A stretch of DNA of 7,551 bases from Helicobacteraceae bacterium (GTDB lineage Bacteria; Campylobacterota; Campylobacteria; Campylobacterales; Sulfurimonadaceae). Shown in pieces: positions 1 to 7,130 of this stretch. The notes below the pieces were generated by a model. That model ran no database searches. It was not told the origin of the DNA and saw only the letters and a program-made list of their open reading frames with translations. A program made the position numbers and the translations under genes. Numbering within the stretch: position 1 is the stretch's first letter; the number at the start of each line of letters is the position of its first letter. Location of the stretch: positions 1 to 7,551 of the forward strand of contig JALUKO010000303.1 in NCBI GenBank assembly GCA_027056525.1, written 5' to 3'.

Positions 1-345
1 TGTTGTAAATAAAAAACCAAATTGAGCCACTGCCGCTATAACACCCGAAATAGCGGCGATTATTGCAAGAGGCATAACAATAAGTAAAAACTCTTTTATT
101 GTCACAATCGCGATATTGAGCATAAACAGCTTATCTAAAGGGGTACCAATCAGCGAGAAATAATATTTAAACAGATGCAGCACATGAAAACTCATATATG
201 GAAAAAGCATGACAAAAGAGAGTACCACAATAAAGAGAGTAACAACTCCCGAAGTATCTTGAGACTTGGGAACATTACCCTCTTTACGGGCGTCTTCTAT
301 CTTCTTGGGGGTGGGTTCTTCTGTTTTTTCAGCATCATCTGCCAT
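1..345 (-). CDS. flhB: Flagellar type III export protein FlhB, N-terminal part (cut by window edge)
   Basis: FlhB is an inner-membrane component of the flagellar type III export gate; its cytoplasmic C-terminal domain switches substrate specificity from rod/hook to filament proteins. Only the first 115 codons of a protein usually about 350 residues long are visible. The N-terminus has the family hallmark EKTEEPTPKKIEDARKEGNV (residues 6-25), a cytoplasmic charged lead-in. A first membrane segment follows at about residues 33-52 and a second hydrophobic stretch at about 76-110. The ATG at 345 is preceded by an AGAAGGA Shine-Dalgarno (minus strand, about 353-359) at 7 nt. It lies 46 nt downstream of nadC with no clear terminator between, so it may be co-transcribed with nadA-nadC. 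The NPTH autocleavage site and export domain lie outside the window, so intactness cannot be judged. Confidence 0.93.
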   Translation of the reverse strand, partial: MADDAEKTEEPTPKKIEDARKEGNVPKSQDTSGVVTLFIVVLSFVMLFPYMSFHVLHLFKYYFSLIGTPLDKLFMLNIAIVTIKEFLLIVMPLAIIAAISGVIAAVAQFGFLFTT

Positions 346-391
346 AACTAAATCCTTCTAGAACCCGCCAAGCCGGCACAACTTTTTATGA

Positions 392-1207
392 TCAATCCAT
401 TTTCATAGAAAGATCTATCCAGTTGGCTTGATGTATCATCGAACCACTGCTTATAGCGTCAACACCTGTTTTTGCATAGATCTCTATAGTATCAAGTGAG
501 ATATTTCCACTTGCTTCTAAAAGTATATGGGGGTAGTTGTCATCTCTGTATTTGACAACTTCTGCTATTTGCGAAGTTTGCATATTATCGCACATAACAA
601 TATCTGCACCACTTTGCATCGCCTCTTTTGCGATCTCGAGTGTTTCTGCTTCCACTTCTATTTTAGAAGTAAAAGGTATCTTTGTTCTGGCAGTTTTTAT
701 GTATGAAGCCAAATTTTTTATAGTTTTTAAGTGTGTGTCTTTTATCATTAAAGAGTCATCAAGTCCCATTCTATGATTAACAGCCCCTCCACATCGTGAA
801 GCATACTTCTCAAATACTCTCAGAAGCGGTCTTGTTTTACGGGTATCAAGCAGTTTGACTCCGTATGGTTGTATGATTGTGACATATTTGTTTGTCAATG
901 TGGCTATAGAGCTTGCATGTAAAAGCATGTTCAGAAGTGTACGCTCAATCTTTAAGAGTGTGTGTGAATCTCCTGCAATATTTGCAATCACATCACCCTT
1001 TTGAAAAGGCTCGCCATCTTCTACAAACCAATTGATCTCAAAAAGCTCCATCGCCGCCAAAACATCAATATACGCTTGTCCCGCCACTATACCGTCACTT
1101 TTTGCGATGATTTTTGCACTCGCTTCCACACTTGGCTCTACCAAAGCATACAGATCACCACGTCCGACGTCTTGAGCAAGGGAGTCTTTTACAAAATCTT
1201 CTATCAT
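392..1207 (-). CDS. nadC: Quinolinate phosphoribosyltransferase (nicotinate-nucleotide pyrophosphorylase, carboxylating)
   Basis: NadC converts quinolinate plus PRPP to nicotinate mononucleotide, CO2 and pyrophosphate in the cytoplasm; it is the third step of de novo NAD synthesis. The 271-residue length is normal for the family. Visible motifs are QDVGRGD near the N-terminus (12-18), ERTLLNMLLHASSIATLT (88-105), the quinolinate/PRPP-binding segment LLDTRKTRPLLRVFEKYA (119-136) with RCGGAVNHRMGL (138-149), KIEVEAET (182-189), ADIVMCDNM (201-209) and LEASGNIS (230-237), all in the expected order of the alpha/beta-barrel. The ATG overlaps the nadA stop codon in an ATGA arrangement, which points to translational coupling; no strong separate Shine-Dalgarno is seen. 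Nothing appears damaged. The assignment is secure by motif and by its nadA neighbour. Confidence 0.96.
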   Translation of the reverse strand: MIEDFVKDSLAQDVGRGDLYALVEPSVEASAKIIAKSDGIVAGQAYIDVLAAMELFEINWFVEDGEPFQKGDVIANIAGDSHTLLKIERTLLNMLLHASSIATLTNKYVTIIQPYGVKLLDTRKTRPLLRVFEKYASRCGGAVNHRMGLDDSLMIKDTHLKTIKNLASYIKTARTKIPFTSKIEVEAETLEIAKEAMQSGADIVMCDNMQTSQIAEVVKYRDDNYPHILLEASGNISLDTIEIYAKTGVDAISSGSMIHQANWIDLSMKMD

Positions 1208-2202
1208 AGATCCATCATTCTCTCAAGTGCTACTTTAGCCCATTTTTGAGTTTTTTCATCTATAGTTATCTCATTGATCGGTTCCCCATCGTCTATCGCC
1301 TTGAGTGTTATATATACATCATACAAAGTTGTTTCATTCATGGTTGGACACTCCGGTTTTGTAGAAGAGAGTACATAGGTATTTTTCTTTCTCAAGCGGT
1401 TGACAAGGTTGAACTCTGTTCCCACTGCTACCTTTTGATCGAGTGGAAGCTCTTTGATATATTTGATAATTTGAGAAGTTGAACCTACAAAATCGCTTGC
1501 ATCACAGATTGCCGGATCACACTCCGGATGTGTTGCTATTAAAATGCCCGGAAATTTTTTACGATAAAACTCTATATCTTCAAGTGTAAAAAGCTGATGT
1601 ACGGAGCAAAAGCCGTTGTAGCAGATGATGTCTGATTCTTTTGGATCTGCTCCATCACCAATGACACAAGATTTCAGACCCATTTGATTGGCTATATTTT
1701 GCCCCAAACATCTGTCTGGTACAAAAAGGATCTTTTTTCCTTCACCAAGAGCTGTTGTAATGATTTTTTTGGCATTGGAGCTTGTACACACAAGTCCACC
1801 CATCTCACCAACTTTTGCTTTGACTTCCGCATTTGAGTTTATGTAGGTTATAGGAAGTATGTTTTCTTTGGCTATCCCATGATCTTCCATGAACTTTACA
1901 GAATCATCATAATACATAGAGTCGATCATTCTTGCCATTGCGCAACACGCAACCTTTGGCATCACCACTCTTTTCTCAGGAGAGAGCACTTTAACGCTCT
2001 GCCCCATAAAACCAACACCGCAAAAGAGCACAAACTCAGAGTCATCATCTCTTGTTTTTGTCGCAAGTTCGAGTGAATCACCCGTGATATCACCTACTTC
2101 AAACACCTCATCTCTTTGGTAAAAATGAGCAACGACAGTTACGCTGAGTTTTGCTTTTAATTCATCTATTTTCTTTTTTAATTCTTCATTCGTAAATTGC
2201 AA
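1204..2202 (-). CDS. nadA: Quinolinate synthase A, TTG start
   Basis: NadA is a [4Fe-4S] enzyme that condenses iminoaspartate with dihydroxyacetone phosphate to give quinolinate, feeding NadC encoded immediately downstream. The 332-residue protein carries HFYQ (26-29), GDSLELA (41-47), FCGVGFMGQSVKVLSPEK (60-77), CTSSNA (139-144), GFCSVHQLFT (197-206), HPEC (225-228), GTEF (261-264) and CPTMNETTL (285-293). By comparison with characterised NadA proteins the three cluster cysteines should be C87 (in ACCAMA), C199 (GFCSVH) and C285 (ECPTMN). The C87-C199 spacing (112) is longer than the roughly 85 residues in E. coli and Thermotoga NadA, because of extra residues before YNGFC; I recall the same form in Campylobacter. 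The start is TTG, chosen because GAGG sits 8 nt upstream and no in-frame ATG or GTG fits. NadB is not in the window. Confidence 0.96.
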   Translation of the reverse strand: MQFTNEELKKKIDELKAKLSVTVVAHFYQRDEVFEVGDITGDSLELATKTRDDDSEFVLFCGVGFMGQSVKVLSPEKRVVMPKVACCAMARMIDSMYYDDSVKFMEDHGIAKENILPITYINSNAEVKAKVGEMGGLVCTSSNAKKIITTALGEGKKILFVPDRCLGQNIANQMGLKSCVIGDGADPKESDIICYNGFCSVHQLFTLEDIEFYRKKFPGILIATHPECDPAICDASDFVGSTSQIIKYIKELPLDQKVAVGTEFNLVNRLRKKNTYVLSSTKPECPTMNETTLYDVYITLKAIDDGEPINEITIDEKTQKWAKVALERMMDL

Positions 2203-2209
2203 AAAAGTG

Positions 2210-2215
2210 TCCTCT
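2210..2215 (-). promoter_or_regulatory. nadA: Ribosome binding site that fixes the nadA TTG start
   Basis: The minus strand reads AGAGGA here, with GAGG ending 8 nt before the TTG at 2202. No ATG, GTG or other TTG in the nadA frame lies at a suitable distance; the nearest ATG just inside the gene is out of frame. This supports initiation at TTG and a protein beginning MQFTNEEL. Confidence 0.75.
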
Positions 2216-2229
2216 TTAAAAATTGCGTA

Positions 2230-2242
2230 ATTATATCAAAAA
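2230..2242 (-). promoter_or_regulatory. Probable sigma-70 promoter (-10 region) for nadA-nadC(-flhB)
   Basis: The minus strand reads TTTTTGATATAAT, a perfect TATAAT -10 hexamer (2230-2235) preceded by a T-rich stretch and a TGA. This resembles the extended, T-rich -10 regions known in Helicobacter and Campylobacter, where the -35 box is poorly conserved. No good TTGACA-like box is present at 16-18 nt; the hexamer there is TTAATT. Transcription would begin near 2223-2225, giving a leader of about 20 nt containing the GAGG Shine-Dalgarno. The element sits in the 52-bp gap between the porin stop and nadA, so nadA probably has its own promoter rather than depending only on readthrough. Confidence 0.6.
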
Positions 2243-2254
2243 TAAATGACTGAA

Positions 2255-3370
2255 TTAAAATGTTACTTGAACTTGTACCCCTACAATTGTTTCTGTCCGA
2301 TCTGTATCTGCATTGATTTTGTCAAGTTCCACATAACGAAACAGCTCCGGTCGCAGTCGAAAACCACGTCCTATCCATGGCATATCAATAGGTACACTCA
2401 CCCCATACATTTTGTTGACATATTCCTGTTTTACGGTATTATCCGCCGATTTAGCTTTATCGTAACCTGCTACCACATGAAATTCACCTTTTAGTGTATC
2501 TCCTGCAAATCTGTAGCCAATATCGACCCAGCCTTTTGTAACATTGTTATTGATCAGTTTATCCCCCACTCTTATGGCGGCTGTTCTACTATCACCATTT
2601 ACATTATTGACATCTGACATTTTTGTATTGCCCCAGTTTTGACCTGTCGCAACTTCTGATGCAAAGGTAAAACGACCTAACGCAGTTCTTAAACCAAGGC
2701 AAACACCCCAAATATCCAAGTTCTTTGCAAAAACATCTTCATATTGTGTTTGCGTATAAAAAGCGCTTGGAAATATCTGCATATTAAAGGTTTTATACAC
2801 GGCACCAAGATCGAAACGTGCAGTTCTTGATTCTTTTAAAATCACATCACCTGTTACATTATTATCGTACGAAACTCCTGTATTTGGATCAAGAATAGCC
2901 AGCGCAACAGCCCCTTGACGATTTAAAAACTTATAAGTAAAGCGTACTTGAGATTGTCTACTTGGATTTGGATTTCCAAATCCATCACCGGAGTTGTGCA
3001 CCATAGAAACCTGTGGATTTAAAGGAGCAAAAGGAGTTGATGTATGCCCCGCCAAAATTTGCCATTGTTCATTGATATCCCATTTTCCATAAGCATGACG
3101 GATTGTGAGCTGTGTACCTGAACCAAATCCTGTCTCTATATACATCCCTACACGATCCTCATTATCCCAACGCATTCTCAATCTGGAATTTGTAGGCACA
3201 ATCACATTCAACTTTGTTATATTATTTGCCAGTTTATCACTATCAAGATGTGAATAATAAACATTTGTAAAGATGATCCCTCCTACTGTTGATTTTGCAT
3301 ACAAACTGCTTGCACTAAGTATGACACCTAAAACAGCAATATGTAAAGTTCTTTTTATAAATCTATTCAT
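2255..3370 (-). CDS. Outer-membrane beta-barrel porin, last gene of the AioBA-like operon
   Basis: This is a predicted outer-membrane channel of 371 residues. From the chosen start the N-terminus is MNRFIKRTLHIAVLGVILSA followed by SSLYA, a Sec signal peptide with likely cleavage after the Ala at residue 25. The mature part has few cysteines and alternates polar and aromatic/hydrophobic residues with Gly/Asn-rich turns, as in barrel strands. It ends VQVQVTF, the C-terminal aromatic residue and beta-signal typical of Bam-inserted porins. The frame is open to an ATG at 3391, but AAGGA (minus strand, 3378-3382) lies inside that extension, 7 nt before the ATG at 3370 and 4 nt before the one at 3373, so 3370 or 3373 is preferred. 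The Shine-Dalgarno overlaps the stop of the preceding small gene, supporting co-translation. The family looks like the general or anion porins of Campylobacterota; the substrate is unknown. A role in admitting the AioBA-like enzyme's substrate is inferred from position only. Confidence 0.8.
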   Translation of the reverse strand: MNRFIKRTLHIAVLGVILSASSLYAKSTVGGIIFTNVYYSHLDSDKLANNITKLNVIVPTNSRLRMRWDNEDRVGMYIETGFGSGTQLTIRHAYGKWDINEQWQILAGHTSTPFAPLNPQVSMVHNSGDGFGNPNPSRQSQVRFTYKFLNRQGAVALAILDPNTGVSYDNNVTGDVILKESRTARFDLGAVYKTFNMQIFPSAFYTQTQYEDVFAKNLDIWGVCLGLRTALGRFTFASEVATGQNWGNTKMSDVNNVNGDSRTAAIRVGDKLINNNVTKGWVDIGYRFAGDTLKGEFHVVAGYDKAKSADNTVKQEYVNKMYGVSVPIDMPWIGRGFRLRPELFRYVELDKINADTDRTETIVGVQVQVTF

Positions 3371-3380
3371 CATCTTTTCC

Positions 3381-3719
3381 TTATATTTCATCTAATAATG
3401 GGTCGGGAGTATCAACCTCATTTCCATTTTCAAGTGGTTTTTTAAACACTTTTTTTGCCTCTGTTTTTTGTTTTTTTTCTTGATTTTGCAAAAATATCTT
3501 CTCTAAGAGTGTCGGTTCACTCTTTTTTTGTTCTTTAAGATTCTCTAGAAGTGGATCAGGCTTATGAATCGCATCTTCTTCAACAAACTTTGATGATTTT
3601 GAAGATGTTTTCACACTGCTTTTTGTATCACTTCCAAGCAAACTGTCCGGTGTGCGTGTTTCAAAATTTCCTCCACAAACGAATGAAACACACAACAACA
3701 CAATGGTTATAAATTTCAT
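3381..3719 (-). CDS. Unrecognised small secreted protein with repeated PDxLL motifs
   Basis: I do not recognise this 112-residue protein. It begins with a short signal peptide (MKFITIVLLCVSFVCGG, residues 1-17), so the product is probably periplasmic or envelope-bound. A cysteine at 15 lies near the cleavage zone, but the preceding SFV does not match a good lipobox. The rest is highly charged, rich in Lys, Ser and Glu, and probably mostly disordered. It contains a recurring short motif: TPDSLLG (23-29), KPDPLLE (53-59), a degenerate EPTLLEK (68-74), and TPDPLLD (104-110) almost at the C-terminus. The start overlaps the aioA-like stop (ATGA) and has a strong AAGGGGG Shine-Dalgarno 5 nt upstream, so it is very likely translated. 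The porin Shine-Dalgarno overlaps its stop. Position suggests a role linked to the oxidoreductase or porin, perhaps as an adaptor; this is inference. Confidence 0.72.
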   Translation of the reverse strand: MKFITIVLLCVSFVCGGNFETRTPDSLLGSDTKSSVKTSSKSSKFVEEDAIHKPDPLLENLKEQKKSEPTLLEKIFLQNQEKKQKTEAKKVFKKPLENGNEVDTPDPLLDEI

Positions 3720-6595
3720 ACAATCCCCCTTGGTTTAAATGACATTTGCATGATCTGATCTTTATAAGGAGACGCACCCAAATTTTTCACTGTAGCTCTT
3801 GAAAGTTTATAGCGTGGTCTTTGACTCACGGGGTCAAGAACACGACCTGCAAGTGAATTTGGGGAGCCTTTGGCTGAAGGCATATTAAAATATGTAAAGG
3901 TTACACCCTCTTTGATATCCGGTGTCACAATAGCCACAGCCTGAAAACTTGCACTGTAAAGCTCTATGCGTTTTTCATTGACAAGGGATGTAAAGGTCAT
4001 AGGTTCTATCGTTTTCCATGATTGACCGATAGCGGAGTGAAGATCACCCATGATAGCATCATCATGGTGTTGCTCCTTTGTAGATCCGGCAATACTTTGA
4101 ATCATCTCATCATCCATCTCCAAAGCATCACTTTGCATAAAAGAAGATTTTATTGAATCATTGTAGTTGTTTAAACCCATTGTCTCTTCAAGCTCATCAG
4201 GAGTTGTAATATTTGCATTGGCTTGAAGTGCAATAATGCCGTCTGCCGCATCATTTTTACTCTCTTTTGTATATCCATTGATCTCAACCGGTATTTTAGT
4301 ATTGGCAACCTCAACCCAGTCACCACTCTCTATGCCACGCTTTTTAGCATCATTTGGATGGATTTCCAAAAAGTTGTCAGGCCATCTGTTATGCAGGTAT
4401 GGTCTTCTTTGCTGATCATCAAAACCTGACTGCCAAAGCTCATTGATACGACCGTTGGTCAGCCATAGTTCATCTTCAACAGGTTTCATAAACTCCCAAT
4501 AGTCACTGTAGAGCTTCCAAGGAACTTTTAACAAATTGGCACGACCTGTTTTTGTTTTAAACTTTCTCAGCCATTTTTGGTCAATTTTTGTAAGTCCATG
4601 AGAAACTCCTGTGTAGAGTGTATCATCGTGAAGTCTTTTCGTTCCCTTTAAAACACCGTCTTCCCATCTTACAGGTGCCTGAATACCATTGGTGCCATAC
4701 GACTTGAGAAGCTCATGCCCACTTAAACCCTTGGAGTGTGCATACTCAACCAAAGCCACATAGCTTGTACGTCTGCTTTTATTATAAAATGCCGCATCTT
4801 CAAAAACATCATTACTGTCTTTCCAGTCAAAACCGTCAAAGCCCATTTTTTTGGCAAATTTTGCTACGATTTTCCAGTCTGCAAGAGATTCACCCGGAGC
4901 ATCATAAAACTTCTGATACAGCCTGATGCGCCGCTCACCATTTGCTCTTGTAAAATTTTCTTCACCCCATGTGGCAGCCGGAAGAACAATATCTGCAAAC
5001 TCACTACCTATTGGTGAGACCGGATAAATATCTTGATCGACCATAACAAGACCACCCTCATCAACTCTTTGTTTGAGTGTTTGTATAATATGTTCTTTAT
5101 CAAGCTTAGACGGCTGCGCAGGATGCTTGGAAGTAAAGCTTCTGAGTTTATCTTCAAGATGTTTTGATGCACTCATACCATGCGTCCATGTATTTCCCAC
5201 AACCCATGCAAAACTGGCGTTGCCTTGTTCTACCCAACGATCAAGATCAATCCCTTGTTTCTTCCAACCTGGAAATTTTTCGGGAAGTCTCTCTGTTGGA
5301 TATTTACCTCCGGGCATCATTCCTCTTTGGTGTCCACCAAAACGTGATATCACCTGACCGGGACGATTACCTGCTCCACATATAAGTCCCAAAGATGTAA
5401 GTGCCGCAGTTCCCATATAGTTGTTGGACCAGTACAAACCTTTTTCAAAACCAAAAGATGCCTTCACTCTGCTACCATCTGCTTTTGGTTTTGCTATCCA
5501 CTGAGCCGTTGTAAGTATTTTTTCTTTTGCTATTCCTGTGATCTTTACAGCATTATCAAGCTTGGCATCATCATTTGAGAGTATCCACGATTTAAAATCA
5601 TCAAAGCCATCTGCCTGAAACACCTCTTTGTCACGCTCTAGTTTGTTATTGATCCATTTTGAAACAAATGCTTTGTCTTCCCAACCATTTTCAATGATAA
5701 TCCTTGCAAGTGCATAGAGTAAAATAGCATCAGTTCCCGGAGTTATCTCAAGATGCATACCTCCATTTTGTTCTGCATAAGCTACACCCATCGTTTTTCT
5801 CGGTACTACAAAAATAGCTTTCATCCCATTATCTATTGCCGGTTTTATAAACTCATTGAATATAATTGTTTTTGATTCATAAGGGTCTGTTCCTACGATT
5901 AGAAGAGTCTCTGCCATACCCCAATCTTCGTATGATGCAGAAAAATTATCTATCCCTGCATCAGACATACCGGGAGTATCCGGACCGTGTCCCGTCGGTT
6001 GATCATGTAACGCCCATGCCGGTGTTTGTATCTTTCTTAGTGCCAACTTCGTCAAAGCATGTGTATTTTCCCAATATTGATAAGAGTACATTTTCATAGC
6101 CCACGCCTGATTGCCCCTCTTTTGGATCACATATTTTGATATTTGTGCCATGATATCGATCGCATCATCCCACGAAACTCTTTGAAACTCATGGTTAATT
6201 CTTACCATAGGGTAGAGTAAGCGGTCTTTGCTTGGAGTTAAAGGATTATAACACTTTTGTGCTATTGTACCCCCGCGAATACTATGGTCTCCCCCTTTGT
6301 TGACTACCGTTGTATCAGCATCAGCGATTACAGCTATATAATGGGGTTCACCCTTATGCATAACGATATTATGCTGATTAGAAGATATCCATTTTCCAGA
6401 CATCATCGGCACGGGAAACTCAGTTTCAAGTCCGTTTCTTTTCCTGCTACCCTCTTTGGCAACACTCCATCTGTATACTTTATAACCACATGCAACTATG
6501 CAGTAATCACAAGCAGTCGTAAACACATCACAATCTACAGGGGGAAGTGGTACTGTTTCACTGCCATATTGTTTTATTTTATTCTGTTTATTCAT
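3716..6595 (-). CDS. aioA: AioA-family (arsenite oxidase large subunit-like) molybdopterin oxidoreductase
   Basis: This is a large catalytic subunit of the Mo-bisPGD (DMSO reductase) superfamily, 959 residues. Three cysteines in CDYCIVACGYKVYRW (C29, C32, C36) and Ser105 in HSIRGG, where related enzymes have a fourth Cys, match the AioA-type [3Fe-4S] site. Other AioA-like stretches are IQTPAWALHDQP (189-200), DPYES (237-241), EPGTD-like ITPGTD (284-289), FEKGLYWSNNY (383-393), RFGGHQRG (418-425), NGERRIRLYQKF (552-563) and NGRINELWQSGFDDQ (714-728). Relative to Alcaligenes faecalis AioA, substrate residues His195, Arg419 and His423 correspond to H197, R418 and H422. Glu203 falls at P205 or D206, and the non-ligand Ala199 position is Thr201. 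A segment of about 110 residues (roughly 768-880) has no counterpart in classical AioA of about 825 residues. There is no signal peptide, so export with the Tat-borne AioB partner is expected. Family membership is secure; arsenite as substrate is not. The ATG follows an AGGT 6 nt upstream and lies 7 nt after aioB. Confidence 0.85.
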   Translation of the reverse strand: MNKQNKIKQYGSETVPLPPVDCDVFTTACDYCIVACGYKVYRWSVAKEGSRKRNGLETEFPVPMMSGKWISSNQHNIVMHKGEPHYIAVIADADTTVVNKGGDHSIRGGTIAQKCYNPLTPSKDRLLYPMVRINHEFQRVSWDDAIDIMAQISKYVIQKRGNQAWAMKMYSYQYWENTHALTKLALRKIQTPAWALHDQPTGHGPDTPGMSDAGIDNFSASYEDWGMAETLLIVGTDPYESKTIIFNEFIKPAIDNGMKAIFVVPRKTMGVAYAEQNGGMHLEITPGTDAILLYALARIIIENGWEDKAFVSKWINNKLERDKEVFQADGFDDFKSWILSNDDAKLDNAVKITGIAKEKILTTAQWIAKPKADGSRVKASFGFEKGLYWSNNYMGTAALTSLGLICGAGNRPGQVISRFGGHQRGMMPGGKYPTERLPEKFPGWKKQGIDLDRWVEQGNASFAWVVGNTWTHGMSASKHLEDKLRSFTSKHPAQPSKLDKEHIIQTLKQRVDEGGLVMVDQDIYPVSPIGSEFADIVLPAATWGEENFTRANGERRIRLYQKFYDAPGESLADWKIVAKFAKKMGFDGFDWKDSNDVFEDAAFYNKSRRTSYVALVEYAHSKGLSGHELLKSYGTNGIQAPVRWEDGVLKGTKRLHDDTLYTGVSHGLTKIDQKWLRKFKTKTGRANLLKVPWKLYSDYWEFMKPVEDELWLTNGRINELWQSGFDDQQRRPYLHNRWPDNFLEIHPNDAKKRGIESGDWVEVANTKIPVEINGYTKESKNDAADGIIALQANANITTPDELEETMGLNNYNDSIKSSFMQSDALEMDDEMIQSIAGSTKEQHHDDAIMGDLHSAIGQSWKTIEPMTFTSLVNEKRIELYSASFQAVAIVTPDIKEGVTFTYFNMPSAKGSPNSLAGRVLDPVSQRPRYKLSRATVKNLGASPYKDQIMQMSFKPRGIV

Positions 6596-6602
6596 TTTTT
6601 AC

Positions 6603-7094
6603 CTATACCGGGTTTTCACGATATCCATACATAAGTCCTGAAATACCTACCGCATAAATATCATCACCCTCCACCTTCAATACTACCTGAGGCAAAGGTT
6701 CTGTTGCATGACCCGAAACGATCATACCGTGTCTTGTCAGATCAAACGTACTCAAATGCATTGGGCATGCACCCATGACCTTATAGACCTTATTGTACTT
6801 GCCTTCAAGAGGTGCACCCATATGTGTACAGTACTGATTAAAAGCAACTATATCCCCATCCTCTCCTACACCGCCGGCTGCCTTCTCCTGCAGTTTGACT
6901 ATAAAAGAATTTTTTGACCCGCCACTCTCAGGATAAGAGAAATAAAAAGGCTCATTCGCTTTCAAATCATGAAGCGAAATAATATATTTCTTCGCATACT
7001 CCTTCGTTTTTAACCTAGCTCCTGCATTAAGAGGCGCAACACAGGATAAAACGACGGTAGTAGCACCTAGGAGCAAAGCTTCTCTTCTGCTCAC
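6603..7094 (-). CDS. aioB: AioB-family Rieske [2Fe-2S] subunit with Tat signal
   Basis: This is the small electron-transfer subunit of an arsenite oxidase-type enzyme, predicted to pass electrons from the AioA-like subunit to a periplasmic or membrane-bound carrier. The Rieske ligands are C89-T-H91 and C110-P-M-H113 in CTHMGAPL and ACPMHLSTFD. The C-terminal part (GHATEPLPQVVLKV, then IYAVGISGLMYG) closely follows the AioB C-terminus I recall (GQATQNLPQYVLRV, IFAEGVDELIYG). The N-terminus SRREALLLGATTVVLS is a twin-arginine signal, so a folded cluster-bearing complex would cross via Tat. The only canonical start is GTG at 7094, leaving almost no n-region before the twin arginines and lacking a Shine-Dalgarno at normal distance (AAGGA is 19 nt away). 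A strong AGGAGA lies 36 nt upstream, before in-frame ATT and ATC codons at 7127 and 7124, so the true start may be non-canonical. It is the first gene of the operon. Confidence 0.87.
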   Translation of the reverse strand: MSRREALLLGATTVVLSCVAPLNAGARLKTKEYAKKYIISLHDLKANEPFYFSYPESGGSKNSFIVKLQEKAAGGVGEDGDIVAFNQYCTHMGAPLEGKYNKVYKVMGACPMHLSTFDLTRHGMIVSGHATEPLPQVVLKVEGDDIYAVGISGLMYGYRENPV

Positions 7095-7130
7095 ACAACT
7101 TGTGTTAAATTTTTCCTTACTGATAATATT

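Noticed and set aside
361..385. Possible terminator hairpin between nadC and flhB (GCCGGC palindrome near a T-run)
   Set aside because: In the minus-strand sense the T-run becomes an A-run upstream of the GC-rich part, and the stem is only about 3 bp around a usable loop, so it does not make an intrinsic terminator for these genes.
2203..2254. A terminator after the porin gene
   Set aside because: The 52-bp gap holds a T-rich tract and the nadA -10 element but no hairpin; readthrough into nadA cannot be excluded.
3665..3719. Lipoprotein signal in the 112-residue secreted protein
   Set aside because: Cys15 is preceded by SFV and Cys10 by VLL, neither matching the usual lipobox with a small residue at -1, so an ordinary signal peptide is preferred.
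6257..6634. A 125-codon plus-strand open frame opposite the start of the aioA-like gene and the end of aioB
   Set aside because: It lies wholly antisense to strongly conserved coding sequence, shows no recognisable domain and is best explained as a shadow frame; the other plus-strand frames inside nadA, nadC, the porin and the aioA-like gene are the same.
3716..7094. Iodate reductase (IdrAB) as a firm call for the oxidoreductase
   Set aside because: IdrA belongs to the same superfamily branch and cannot be excluded, but the di-haem peroxidase genes idrP1 and idrP2 that mark known idr clusters are absent from the operon.
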